This document shows, in pieces, positions 16,544 through 24,424 of a DNA stretch of 29,979 nt. Source of the DNA: Chloroflexota bacterium (GTDB lineage Bacteria; Chloroflexota; Anaerolineae; Promineifilales; Promineifilaceae). How positions within the stretch are numbered: the first letter of the stretch is position 1; every line of letters begins with the position of its first letter. The position numbers and the translations under genes are program-made. Below the pieces are notes generated by a model. That model saw only the letters and a list, made by a program, of their open reading frames with translations, did no database searches and was not told the origin of the DNA. The DNA lies in contig JAJRTP010000431.1 in assembly GCA_024278255.1 (NCBI GenBank), forward strand, positions 1-29,979, given 5' to 3'.

Positions 16544-17516
16544 TTGACTCCTGTAACCGGCGCAAACGTTCCAGAGCAGTTTCGTCATTTGCATTCAGAC
16601 GAATAACCAACCGGTACATTTCCACAGCTTTTTCATCTTGGCCTGTTTCCTCATAAAGCTGTCCCAAATTCAAATAAGCCCAGGTTAATTCCGGGTTTGC
16701 AGATGCAGCTTGCAACATTAATTTTTCTGCAGTTTCTGCATCTCGCTCTAGCTGCCATTGTAAAGCGCCTTGATGAACCAATGCCCAATAATGATCGGGT
16801 TGCCGGGCCAGAACCCAGGCAAAGTCATTTGCTGCCTCTGCTTCACGACCAGACCACCGTAACGCCGCACCGCGAGCATATCGGGCTTGTAATTCAGCTT
16901 GCGGCTGCCGAAAATCATTTGCCACAATCGCCCGGTCAAATAAATCAATCGCGTCTTCTGTATTGGGAGCAACAGCTTTTCCCAAACGGAAATATAAATC
17001 ACTTTGCCCCACGCTTCGGAAAACAGAACGTTGTAAACCTGTCTGATATTGTATTGCAGCCGATTCATTGTCACCGTTCTTTTCATAGATGCGCCCTTTG
17101 TAAAACCAGGGGTCGACAAACTCCGGGTTTAACAGCGTAGCCCGGTCATAAAAGGCCAGCGCCACAGAAATGTTCCCCGTCTGTTCCTCAATCTTCCCCC
17201 AGGCTGTGAGTTCTTCCTCCATGCCGTCAACGTTTTTCCAGGCCCCAATGCTTGTTTCTGGATTATCTGAACTGATTTGGATATACCCCAAACCCCGCCA
17301 GGCATGGCGATTGTCAGGCCAAATGGTTATGGCCGTTTCCAGTAATTTTATAGGAACCTCAACCCCGTTATGGGGGACTCCCCGCCATATAGCTGTATCC
17401 ACCGCTCGATTTATTTGCCCAAACGCCAAATCAGCAAATCCGCTGCTAACAAATTGACCCACACGAAAGAAGATCAAAGACGCCAGAAAAGCAGAAAGAA
17501 AAAGCCATTTAATCAT
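16533..17516 (-). CDS. Membrane-anchored TPR protein
   Basis: A 327-residue protein with one N-terminal membrane segment (about 4-17) followed by tetratricopeptide repeats. Recognisable units include NRHAWRGLGYIQISSDNPET, ALAFYDRATLLNPEFVDPWF with YKGRIYEKNGDNESAAIQYQ, and AYLNLGQLYEETGQDEKAVE. TPR proteins of this kind scaffold export or assembly complexes. Overlaps of 8 bp with the Wzz-like gene and 11 bp with the flippase gene place it inside the operon, so it probably helps the Wzx/Wzy machinery (inference). It does not resemble a glycosyltransferase or protease. Confidence 0.82.
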   Translation of the reverse strand: MIKWLFLSAFLASLIFFRVGQFVSSGFADLAFGQINRAVDTAIWRGVPHNGVEVPIKLLETAITIWPDNRHAWRGLGYIQISSDNPETSIGAWKNVDGMEEELTAWGKIEEQTGNISVALAFYDRATLLNPEFVDPWFYKGRIYEKNGDNESAAIQYQTGLQRSVFRSVGQSDLYFRLGKAVAPNTEDAIDLFDRAIVANDFRQPQAELQARYARGAALRWSGREAEAANDFAWVLARQPDHYWALVHQGALQWQLERDAETAEKLMLQAASANPELTWAYLNLGQLYEETGQDEKAVEMYRLVIRLNANDETALERLRRLQESNEN

Positions 17517-18759
17517 TTTGCGTAAAACTTGACGCCGTTTGTAACCAGTACATAATCAGTATTGCAAAGGAAGTGGCAAAAAAGACAAACATACCAGCTA
17601 TCACCGAAAGAATAAGGCGGCGCGGCTCTACAGGCTTACTGGGAACTGTCGCTTTGCTGGCCAGACGCACCCCGCTGCTGATTTCCTGAGAGGAGATATA
17701 TTCTTCCTGAACTTTTCGGGACAAGGCCGTATAGGTCTCTTCGGCAGATATACGATTTCGTTCCAAGCGATTATTTTCTGTTTCTATTTCCTGAACTTCT
17801 TTTTGCAGAGCTAAAATGGTTGGTTCTAATCGGGCTAATTCTTCATCTATTTGAGATATTCTGTCCTGAATCAAATCAGCTAAATTGTCCAGAAACACTA
17901 TTTGTTCTTCACGGGTTTTCCCTGTCAAGCTCTCTGCCGAATCCATACTTATTTGAAACGGTACGGCCGTGTCAACATTAAAGGCACGCAACTGTAAGCC
18001 AATAGCAGTTAATCCATCAGAAAAAGCAAGATCATTTCCCCGTTCCTCTGCCAGCAAATCACGCAAACTTCTAATATCCTGCTCCAAAATAATGAGCGAG
18101 CTTTTCAACGCTAAATAATCTGCCTGTCTCTGATTGCTAGATGCCAATTCATTTCCGATAATTGTTACGTTGTTGGAAGATTGAAATTCAATTAAATCTT
18201 CCTCTGCTACTTCTAAATCCTGTGCTGCTGTCAACAACTGAATCTCAAAAAAACGGACCTGTTCCTCTCCCGTTATTCCATATACTTCATTGGCCCATGG
18301 AACAAACAAGCTTGCCCACAAGTTTGTAATAGTAGCGACCATTTCTGGATCCGAATAACTGGCCGACAAACGTAGTAATGATGGGTCTTCCCCAGACCTG
18401 GCTTTCAAAATTGCGCGTAAACTCGACACATCATGCATATCGCCGGGTATAGGATCAAGATTTTCCAACACATTCGTCAAAACCTGATCACTTAAAGCCA
18501 GTTCAGCGTATCCCTTAAACAATAAATTTTTATTGCTGATTGTTTGAAATTGAGGATTCACTTCTTCAGAAGTTAAAGAAGCTAACACAGTTTCACGGGG
18601 AATAGCTATAGTCACAAGAGCTGTCGCTCGATACGTTGGCGTTAAAAAAGATGTGCCGATAAACGTCAAGATAACGGCTAAAACAGAAAACCCCAATATC
18701 CATTTCCACTTCTTTATTAAAACCTGTAAATACGATCTCAGATCAACCTCTTTTTCCAA
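17509..18759 (-). CDS. Wzz-type chain-length determinant (PCP) protein
   Basis: A polysaccharide co-polymerase of 416 residues: N-terminal membrane helix (about 20-40, WKWILGFSVLAVILTFIGTS), a large extracytoplasmic region with long coiled coils (about 165-345), a Pro-rich KATVPSKPVEPRRLIL segment and a second membrane helix (about 380-405). No tyrosine-kinase domain follows, so any kinase is encoded elsewhere. It sets polymer length with the Wzy-like protein. I take a TTG start at 18757-18759 because GGAGG lies five bases upstream; a TTG twelve bases earlier overlaps that site and has none of its own. It is the first gene of the leftward operon. Confidence 0.87.
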   Translation of the reverse strand: MEKEVDLRSYLQVLIKKWKWILGFSVLAVILTFIGTSFLTPTYRATALVTIAIPRETVLASLTSEEVNPQFQTISNKNLLFKGYAELALSDQVLTNVLENLDPIPGDMHDVSSLRAILKARSGEDPSLLRLSASYSDPEMVATITNLWASLFVPWANEVYGITGEEQVRFFEIQLLTAAQDLEVAEEDLIEFQSSNNVTIIGNELASSNQRQADYLALKSSLIILEQDIRSLRDLLAEERGNDLAFSDGLTAIGLQLRAFNVDTAVPFQISMDSAESLTGKTREEQIVFLDNLADLIQDRISQIDEELARLEPTILALQKEVQEIETENNRLERNRISAEETYTALSRKVQEEYISSQEISSGVRLASKATVPSKPVEPRRLILSVIAGMFVFFATSFAILIMYWLQTASSFTQND

Positions 18760-18771
18760 AAAAACCTCCAA

Positions 18772-19054
18772 AGCATAAATCGTAAAATCAATGTCTTTGC
18801 CATATCCTTCACAAAGTTAACCGGCGTATCTTACATGAGGGCAAAATCGGAAGCAAACTATCTCCTTCTTATTTTGATATGCCCATCAAATTATTCGAGC
18901 ATTGGGCTTAGTATCTTGCTCATCCCAAAGAGCCAACCAGCTACTTACTTATCACGATATGTTAATATGAGTTGTAAGCAGAACGGGTACTATGGTACTA
19001 TATGCAAAGATCATACTGGAATTTTTGTGTCCATTGCGTCAGGAGTAATAACCC
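18772..19054. promoter_or_regulatory. Divergent promoter region
   Basis: This 283-bp AT-rich gap separates the leftward polysaccharide operon from the rightward repeat-protein gene, so it should hold both promoters. On the plus strand TTGTAA (18972-18977) and TACTAT (18996-19001) have an 18-bp spacer. No convincing minus-strand promoter or gene was found. Confidence 0.45.
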
Positions 19055-22000
19055 ATGATATCTAAATTCAAATTTGCCCCATCTTCATTTTTAAGACTAG
19101 CCGTATTTGTAACTTTTATCTTCACATCATTATTCCCGCCAGTTCAATATGCTTCTGCATCCAATCCGACAACAGGGAATAACCAAGATGCCCCACCAGT
19201 CCCTCCTACTGCAAATCCATCGTGTACTGATTTCAGTGAATTGGTACCAGGGACTAATATAGAAGGATTGGGGACCGTGTTGCCTGATTTAAATATCAGC
19301 ACCACGGGTTACGCCGTGGCTCTGGGAGAAGGAATTTTACCCAGGGCCTATAATGCCCCCAACGAAAACAGCCAGCGTATTATTAATGGTGGAATCGACC
19401 AGTTTCTAGGCGGTTTTTCTGACATAAATAAAACTCATGAATACACATTTTCTTTTGCTCCAGGCATCTCCGTTGATTATTTCACAATTCAGATGCTGGA
19501 TTACGGGGATTACAACCCAACATTGGCTACTGAACATCAGGCAACATTGATCGCTTATGATGCAAATAACAATCAAGTTGCAACAGATGAATTAAACTTT
19601 ACAAGTGATGGTACAATATTGCCTCGCAGTGGCTCTGCCGGAGATCTCTGGTTTACGGGAGATGCCATTTCAGCAACCCCGGGACAACCCGGTAATTATG
19701 CTTTTACGGTAGCTGGTAGCGGTATCACTCGTGTTGAACTTCAGTTTTCTAGCAATTTAGGTGAAGGGGCAACTGATCCCAACTTTGCGTTATCGGTTTT
19801 ATGTTTCTCGCCAGAAGAAGAACCGCCGATACCTCCCAACACAGTATGCGCCAACTTCATTGACGCCGTACCGTCAGGTACGAACGTGGAAGGATTAGAT
19901 ACCATCATACCTGATCTGAATATTAATTCTACTGGGTATGCTGTTGCTATAGCAGAAGGTGAATTGCCTCGAGCATATAATGCACCCAATGAAAATGATG
20001 CCAGAATTATTAATGGTGGTGTTGACCAAATTTTGGGTGGTTTCTCTGATATCAACAAAGTTCATGAGTATTCCTTCTCATTTGCCCCGGATGTATCGGT
20101 TAACTATTTCTCTCTGCAAATGCTGGATTACGGGGATTATAACCCGCTGGAAGCTACTTGGAATCAGGTATATTTAGCTGGCTATAATGCTAATGGTATG
20201 ATAGTTGATTCCGACATTTTAACTTTCACAAGCGATGGCAGAATACTTCCGCGCAGTGGTTCTGCAGGCGACCTTTGGTTTACCGGCGATGCTATTACAT
20301 CCAGACCGGGACAACCGGGGAACTTTAATTTTATAGTTGCCGGTGACGGTATCGTTCGCCTGGAACTGCGATTTACAAGTAACTTGGGTGAAGGGGCAAC
20401 AGATCCTAACTTTGCTCTGTCGGTTCTGTGCTTCGCCCCGGAAGAACAACCAACACCTCCACCAAATAATGTATGTGCTAATTTTATTGACGGTATTACT
20501 CCGGGTACCAATGTTGAAGGCTTGGGAGCAATCGTCCCGGAACTAAATATCAGTACAGAAGGCGGGTATGCTGTATCTCTGGCTGAAGGGGAATTGCCCA
20601 GAGCCTATAATGCTCCTAACGAAAATGTCAATCGTATTATTAACGGGGGGGTTGATCAAATATTGGGTGGATTCTCCGATGTAAACAAAAATCATGTTTA
20701 CAACTTCTCTTTTGCTCCAGATGTTTCTGTAGATTATTTTGCTATCCAGATGCTGGATTACGGAGATTACAATCCTTCACTTGCTATTCGCCATGAAACG
20801 ATATTGTCTGCCTATGATGATGCCGGTAATTTGGTAGATTCGGACACGTTAGTATTCACAAGTGATGGTACCATATTGCCTCGCAATGGGTCTGCTGGTG
20901 ATTTATGGTTTACAGCCGATGGTTTGTCATCTGCTCCAGGGCAACCTGGTAATTATACTTTTGCTGTATCTGGAAGTAATATCACTCGTGTAGAACTTAG
21001 GTTTGTCAGCAATTTAGGTGAAGGTGCTACGGACCCGAATTTCGCGCTATCTGTCCTCTGCTTTGAACCTGAAACACCGCCACCCACAGACATCCCGCAA
21101 ACCTGCGAAGACCTGGGCTACACCACCATCGCCGAAGATAGCTGGAACGAACACGTCATTGACGGCATGAACCCGATTACGCTGGGCTACGCCCGGCCGT
21201 CTGCCGCAGATTACGCCATTGTCAACACCGGTTGGGAATGGACAGGTCTCCCCGACCAGGAACAAGTCACCGAAATACACTCTGTCGTGACGCCATTCGG
21301 TACCGTCACCAGCCAGGATTACGGCAATGACGAGTTGGCCGGCCAGGTTCTCTGGTTTGGCGCACCGCAAGGCGCTTTTGACCAGCCCAGCCTGCAAGTG
21401 ACCATTGATTACGCCGGTGACGGCAGCGACCCCGGTTCGCATCGTTCCCACGGCCTCATCGCCTGGTGCGACAATCCTGATACCGAACCGCCCGCACCTC
21501 AAGAACCACTCACCTGCGAAAACATCGGCCTGGAACCTGTGGCCTCCGCCGACTGGTCGCAGCATGTCATTCGGGACATGACGCCGGTCACCGACAACTT
21601 CGCCCAACCAGACGATGCTAACTACGTCATCGTCAACACTGCCTGGGCCTGGTCTGGCTTACCTGACCAACATCAAGTGACGGAAAAACATAGCGTAGAC
21701 ACGCCGCTGGGTACGGCCGTAAGCGACGATTACGGCGACGAAGAACTGGCCGGCGAGTTGATCTGGTACGATGTCCTGCAAGGGGCCTTCGGCGCCGGCA
21801 ATCTGCCCGTCACCATTGATTACGCCGGTAATGGCAGCGACCCCGGTTCCCACTTCTCCAAAGGCTTGGTGAACTGGTGCCTTGACCCCAACGCCCCGGC
21901 TGCCTCCTCTACCCTGCTGCAACCATTGGGCGACAATGGCGCTCAGGTAGAAGTGGCCTACACGTGCAGTGACGCCGCCCCCACTCTGGTCTCGGCCACC

Positions 22001-22186
22001 ATGAATGGCTACACCGTAGAAGATGGTCAGACATTGTGGCTGGTTCCCAATGACGACTCTTTCTCTAACACAGTAGATGGTGGACTGACGGCTATCTATG
22101 GCCCCGCATTTAGTCTGGCCGTCACCTGCGCTGCGGCCGACGGCGCCCAGTCTACGACAATTGTGGTACCTGACCTGGGTGATTAA
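19055..22186 (+). CDS. Large secreted repeat protein, mosaic composition
   Basis: A 1043-residue exported protein with a signal peptide (about 1-35, cleavage near QYASA). Three long repeats start at Cys57, Cys265 and Cys474, each about 208 residues, with shared blocks: LPRAYNAPNEN, RIINGG.DQ.LGGFSD, QMLDYGDYNP, TSDG.ILPR.GSAGDLWFT, SNLGEGATDPNFALSVLCF. They look like all-beta binding modules. Then come two shorter repeats at Cys684 and Cys821 (GLPDQ.QVTE.HSV.TP.GT, TIDYAG.GSDPGSH) and a C-terminal Ig-like domain. There is no LPXTG, membrane helix or PEP-type sorting end, so anchoring is unknown. AGGAG lies nine bases before the ATG. The short repeats are much richer in GC than the long ones, pointing to module shuffling. 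It is divergent from the polysaccharide operon; a role as a surface or matrix protein is inference. Confidence 0.8.
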   Translation: MISKFKFAPSSFLRLAVFVTFIFTSLFPPVQYASASNPTTGNNQDAPPVPPTANPSCTDFSELVPGTNIEGLGTVLPDLNISTTGYAVALGEGILPRAYNAPNENSQRIINGGIDQFLGGFSDINKTHEYTFSFAPGISVDYFTIQMLDYGDYNPTLATEHQATLIAYDANNNQVATDELNFTSDGTILPRSGSAGDLWFTGDAISATPGQPGNYAFTVAGSGITRVELQFSSNLGEGATDPNFALSVLCFSPEEEPPIPPNTVCANFIDAVPSGTNVEGLDTIIPDLNINSTGYAVAIAEGELPRAYNAPNENDARIINGGVDQILGGFSDINKVHEYSFSFAPDVSVNYFSLQMLDYGDYNPLEATWNQVYLAGYNANGMIVDSDILTFTSDGRILPRSGSAGDLWFTGDAITSRPGQPGNFNFIVAGDGIVRLELRFTSNLGEGATDPNFALSVLCFAPEEQPTPPPNNVCANFIDGITPGTNVEGLGAIVPELNISTEGGYAVSLAEGELPRAYNAPNENVNRIINGGVDQILGGFSDVNKNHVYNFSFAPDVSVDYFAIQMLDYGDYNPSLAIRHETILSAYDDAGNLVDSDTLVFTSDGTILPRNGSAGDLWFTADGLSSAPGQPGNYTFAVSGSNITRVELRFVSNLGEGATDPNFALSVLCFEPETPPPTDIPQTCEDLGYTTIAEDSWNEHVIDGMNPITLGYARPSAADYAIVNTGWEWTGLPDQEQVTEIHSVVTPFGTVTSQDYGNDELAGQVLWFGAPQGAFDQPSLQVTIDYAGDGSDPGSHRSHGLIAWCDNPDTEPPAPQEPLTCENIGLEPVASADWSQHVIRDMTPVTDNFAQPDDANYVIVNTAWAWSGLPDQHQVTEKHSVDTPLGTAVSDDYGDEELAGELIWYDVLQGAFGAGNLPVTIDYAGNGSDPGSHFSKGLVNWCLDPNAPAASSTLLQPLGDNGAQVEVAYTCSDAAPTLVSATMNGYTVEDGQTLWLVPNDDSFSNTVDGGLTAIYGPAFSLAVTCAAADGAQSTTIVVPDLGD
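19223..21103 (+). repeat. Three tandem 624-630 bp in-gene repeats
   Basis: Units start at 19223, 19847 and 20474 (periods 624 and 627 bp). They are conserved in protein but diverged in third codon positions, so the duplication is old. Each begins with a Cys codon after a Pro-rich linker. Confidence 0.9.
21104..21885 (+). repeat. Two shorter GC-rich in-gene repeats
   Basis: Units start at 21104 and 21515 (period 411 bp) and encode about 120 residues each plus linker. They share no evident similarity with the long repeats and are distinctly GC-rich. Confidence 0.85.
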
Positions 22187-22205
22187 TCATTAACCAGCAG
22201 TGCCA

Positions 22206-22225
22206 GGCACGGCTCGCCCCGTGCC
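22206..22225 (+). other. Short GC-rich hairpin
   Basis: GGCACGG (22206-22212) and CCGTGCC (22219-22225) with a 6-nt loop lie between the repeat-protein stop and its terminator. It may add to 3'-end stability. Confidence 0.5.
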
Positions 22226-22235
22226 GGCACTACTA

Positions 22236-22267
22236 AAAAGGACGGCCGTTAAACGGCCGTCCTTTTT
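22236..22267 (+). terminator. Terminator built from two ACGGCCGT copies
   Basis: AAAAAGGACGGCCGTT is followed at once by its inverse AACGGCCGTCCTTTTT with one base between them, giving a near-perfect A/T-flanked stem. It works as an intrinsic terminator on the plus strand (T-run at 22263-22268) and, by symmetry, on the minus strand, where the gene ending at 22316 would also need one. Confidence 0.9.
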
Positions 22268-22315
22268 TATTTCCACTGAAAACTGTATACTGCAAACTGC
22301 CTACTCTTCTTCTGC

Positions 22316-23017
22316 CTACTCTTCTTCCTCGACCTCTTCCCCCAACACCTTTTCCTTCAACTGATTCACCTGGAACTGCAAAGAATAATTCAGCATATAC
22401 CAGAGACCCTTCCACGTCTCCATATCCATCATATCTTCCCTGGTGGCCCCCTCAAACGTTTCCATAATACCCTTCACGATTTCCGGCGTAAAGCGATCCA
22501 CATGCTTCTTCACATACTCCACCATCGAGTCCGGCTGAAAAGGTTCCGGAAGCTGCTCATTCATCTTGTCCTTCACCTGGGTCGCCCGGAATTTGGCCGA
22601 ATAGCTGGCCATATACATCATCCCTTTCCAGGTATCCGGATCCGTCAAATCCTCCACCGTCATCCCTTCAAAACTTTCCAGAATGCCCGACTGCATGTCC
22701 GGCGTCATTTTGCTGATATTGTCCCGCATATAGGTCAGGAAGATGAGCGGTGTATAGGGCGTGATGCTGGGACGAGAACCGGGGATAACCCGGCGCAAGT
22801 CTGTCACCAACTCATCCAGTTCCGCCAACAGCGCCTGACGCTGACTCTTTGGCTCAGCCGGCGCTTCGGCCGGCTCCGGCACAGGTTCCGCCGCTTGCGC
22901 CTTTTCTGCCCAACTCTGATGGATATGACAATAAGCCGATCCCTCTACCACGTAATTCTTGCACGGGTTTCCCGCCTTTGTCGTTGCTGCACAATGAATT
23001 TTCTCAGGTGTACTCAT
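22316..23017 (-). CDS. Zinc-motif protein with tandem SFEG.T.EDL repeats
   Basis: A 233-residue protein with an N-terminal small metal-binding motif C-X9-C-X10-C-X2-H (C9, C19, C30, H33; CAATTKAGNPC and YCHIH), like the DUF5763 type. An Ala/Pro/Glu linker follows (38-58), then a helical region with two copies of a ~57-residue repeat (96-152 and 168-224) sharing TP(D/E)-GI-E-FEG-T-ED--D--TWKG--YM. It ends in Glu residues. AGGAGG lies ten bases before the ATG. It diverges from the phasin-like gene at 23283, and its 72-residue repeat period and helical character would suit a granule-associated protein, but that is inference. I do not recognise the repeat as a named domain. Confidence 0.7.
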   Translation of the reverse strand: MSTPEKIHCAATTKAGNPCKNYVVEGSAYCHIHQSWAEKAQAAEPVPEPAEAPAEPKSQRQALLAELDELVTDLRRVIPGSRPSITPYTPLIFLTYMRDNISKMTPDMQSGILESFEGMTVEDLTDPDTWKGMMYMASYSAKFRATQVKDKMNEQLPEPFQPDSMVEYVKKHVDRFTPEIVKGIMETFEGATREDMMDMETWKGLWYMLNYSLQFQVNQLKEKVLGEEVEEEE

Positions 23018-23162
23018 TATTTTACCGCCTCCTACTTACCCAAACATATCATCAATCACAAAATATCCACCAAATTATACCTCGCAATGGCCGATTGGCG
23101 ATTTTTGACGCCGTTCACCGATTACCGATTACCGTCTCACCAACCATTAACAAAACTGGGGG

Positions 23163-23191
23163 TTGACATCCATGACGCACTGTGTTATATT
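23163..23191 (+). promoter_or_regulatory. Sigma70-type promoter of the first phasin-like gene
   Basis: TTGACA (23163-23168), 17-bp spacer, TATATT (23186-23191). It is close to consensus and about 90 bp before the ATG at 23283. Confidence 0.75.
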
Positions 23192-23216
23192 TTTTATGAT
23201 GCACCGCGTCATAAAA
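23192..23216. promoter_or_regulatory. Operator palindrome, copy 1
   Basis: TTTTATGA - TGCACCGCG - TCATAAAA: perfect 8-bp arms with a 9-bp centre, starting at the base after the -10 box, so a bound protein would block initiation. The same TTATGA-(C/T)GCAC(C/T)G-N2-TCATAA pattern recurs at 24425-24451 before the PhaR-like gene. A third, degenerate half (ATGACGCACTG) sits between the -35 and -10 boxes at 23172-23182. PhaR is the obvious candidate regulator (inference). Confidence 0.75.
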
Positions 23217-23282
23217 CTTAAATAATATTTAATTCGGACCATTGGCCGGCAAAACAGAGCCAATCATCCGTGGAGGTAAGAA

Positions 23283-23690
23283 ATGAGCAGCAGAATCGAA
23301 TTTGAAGAGAAAACAGAAGAAGGGAAAAATTTGTTTGACAATTTGGTAGTAGACAATGTACGCAAGGCCTATCTGGCTGGTTGGGGAGCGGCCGTTTACA
23401 CCAACGACTTCATCCACAATGAATTTAACACCGTCACAGAATTGACTGACAAGTTAATTACCAAAGGTGAAGAGGCCGAAAAGAAAACACGCAAAACTGT
23501 CTCTAAAGAAGCCACTACCAAACAAAAGACCCTCAAGAAACGCACCAAGCGCCTGGAGAAAGAAGCCGACAAACGGGTAGCTTCTTTACTGCACACCATC
23601 AACATTCCTACCCGCTCAGATATTGACAAGCTGAACAACCGGGTCGCTCGTCTAAGCAAGCAGTTGGATGAATTGAACAAAGCTGCCTAA
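23283..23690 (+). CDS. Phasin-like coiled-coil protein 1
   Basis: A 135-residue, highly charged helical protein resembling the PhaI/PhaF phasin family (poly(hydroxyalkanoate) granule-associated). Shared plan with the 23822 product: an N-terminal acidic start, N-x-V-x-N-x-R-(K/R) (LVVDNVRKAYLAGWGAAVYT), a K/E-rich coiled coil (about 55-100), then NIPTRSDIDKLNNRVARLSK and a leucine-zipper-like end. Phasins coat hydrophobic polymer granules and limit their size. GGAGG lies six bases before the ATG. Driven by a strong promoter with an operator, consistent with an abundant, regulated coat protein. No PHA synthase lies in the window, so granule content is unproven. Confidence 0.75.
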   Translation: MSSRIEFEEKTEEGKNLFDNLVVDNVRKAYLAGWGAAVYTNDFIHNEFNTVTELTDKLITKGEEAEKKTRKTVSKEATTKQKTLKKRTKRLEKEADKRVASLLHTINIPTRSDIDKLNNRVARLSKQLDELNKAA

Positions 23691-23718
23691 TTGTAAGCGA
23701 AGCTGATTTTGTTATAAT
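23691..23718 (+). promoter_or_regulatory. Candidate promoter of second phasin-like gene
   Basis: TTGTAA (23691-23696), 16-bp spacer, TATAAT (23713-23718), beginning right after the upstream stop codon. A different small palindrome, CAGGC-N7-GCCTG (23719-23735), follows the -10 immediately. Confidence 0.55.
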
Positions 23719-23757
23719 CAGGCGTATCAAGCCTGTTTATCAAAGTTAAAAAAAAGA

Positions 23758-23783
23758 ACGGGCAGACAGATATGTCTGTCCGT
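23758..23783 (+). terminator. Hairpin between the two phasin-like genes
   Basis: ACGGGCAGACA (23758-23768) and TGTCTGTCCGT (23773-23783) pair with one G-T and a GATA tetraloop, preceded by an A-run and followed by TTCCTTC. It may terminate the first gene or sit as a leader hairpin of the second. Confidence 0.65.
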
Positions 23784-23821
23784 TTCCTTCTATCCCAAAG
23801 GATCATTTTAGGAGAGCAACT

Positions 23822-24301
23822 ATGTCCGAAGAGATTATTGTAGAAGAGGAAACGACAGAAGAAACATCGGAAAATATCATCGTGAACAACACCCGGCGGG
23901 TGCTGCTGGCGGCTGTCGGTCTGGGCACTTTAGCCTATGAAGGCGCTGAAAGTGTGGTGCAGCGCCTTGTGGATAAAGGGGAATTGGCTGAGGAAGACGG
24001 CCGTAGCATCATGCAAAGTTTGTCCGATAAACGGGCGGAACGGATGAAGGCCAGCAACCAGCGCGTCAGGCAAGAGGTAGACCGGCGCATGGGCAGCCTG
24101 CTTAACCGCATGAATATGCCCAGCAAACAAGATATTGACCAGCTAAACGAAAAAATTGCCCAGCTAACAAAAAAAGTAGAAGCGCTTACGGCCGAGGAAG
24201 CTCAAGCAGCCCAAGCCACAGAAGAGGCAGCCCCAGAGACAACTCCGGAAGCTGAAGCCGCAGCAGAAGATCAGCCAGAACCGGAAACTGAAACAACCTG
24301 A
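23822..24301 (+). CDS. Phasin-like coiled-coil protein 2
   Basis: A 159-residue phasin-family protein, paralogous to the 23283 product: acidic N-terminus, NIIVNNTRRVLLAAVGLGTL (about 18-37, a short hydrophobic helix), LVDKGELAEEDGRSIMQSL, then RRMGSLLNRMNMPSKQDIDQ and a heptad region, and a long Glu/Ala/Pro tail (about 125-159). The MPSKQDIDQLNEKIAQL segment corresponds to the typical C-terminal phasin (PhaF/PhaI) signature. AGGAG lies seven bases before the ATG. Likely coats granules with protein 1. The Ala/Pro/Glu tail differs from the Lys-rich tail of histone-like PhaF, so no DNA-binding tail is evident. Confidence 0.8.
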   Translation: MSEEIIVEEETTEETSENIIVNNTRRVLLAAVGLGTLAYEGAESVVQRLVDKGELAEEDGRSIMQSLSDKRAERMKASNQRVRQEVDRRMGSLLNRMNMPSKQDIDQLNEKIAQLTKKVEALTAEEAQAAQATEEAAPETTPEAEAAAEDQPEPETETT

Positions 24302-24302
24302 T

Positions 24303-24383
24303 ACCGCAAACCACAGCAAGAAATTATCTGCAAAGAGCGCCGGGAATATAAAAAACCTTTGCGCTCTTTGCGTTTTTTGCGGT
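24303..24383. repeat. GCAAAG-type dispersed hairpin, copy 2
   Basis: Outer arms ACCGCAAA (24303-24310) and TTTGCGGT (24376-24383), inner arms GCAAAGAGCGC (24330-24340) and GCGCTCTTTGC (24361-24371). It starts two bases after the phasin 2 stop and may terminate it. Confidence 0.75.
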
Positions 24384-24418
24384 AAAAACCTCCGTTTTAT
24401 TTTCTGCCTCAATCCTGC

Positions 24419-24424
24419 TATAAT
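24419..24424 (+). promoter_or_regulatory. -10 box of PhaR-like gene
   Basis: A perfect TATAAT. The -35 region 17 bp upstream (TTTATT, 24396-24401) is poor, as expected of a promoter that depends on or is limited by a regulator. The start of transcription would fall inside the operator. Confidence 0.6.

Noticed and set aside
19223..21103. Repeats as a tandem DNA array or mobile element
   Set aside because: They are in-frame protein domain repeats within one gene and diverged at silent sites.
21047..21607. 186-codon open frame on the minus strand
   Set aside because: Lies opposite the GC-rich modules of the secreted repeat protein, where high third-position GC opens antisense frames; Gly/Val/Asp-rich shadow.
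22502..23221. 239-codon open frame on the plus strand
   Set aside because: Antisense to the zinc-motif repeat gene, rich in His/Arg with no domain, and it runs through the phasin promoter and operator.
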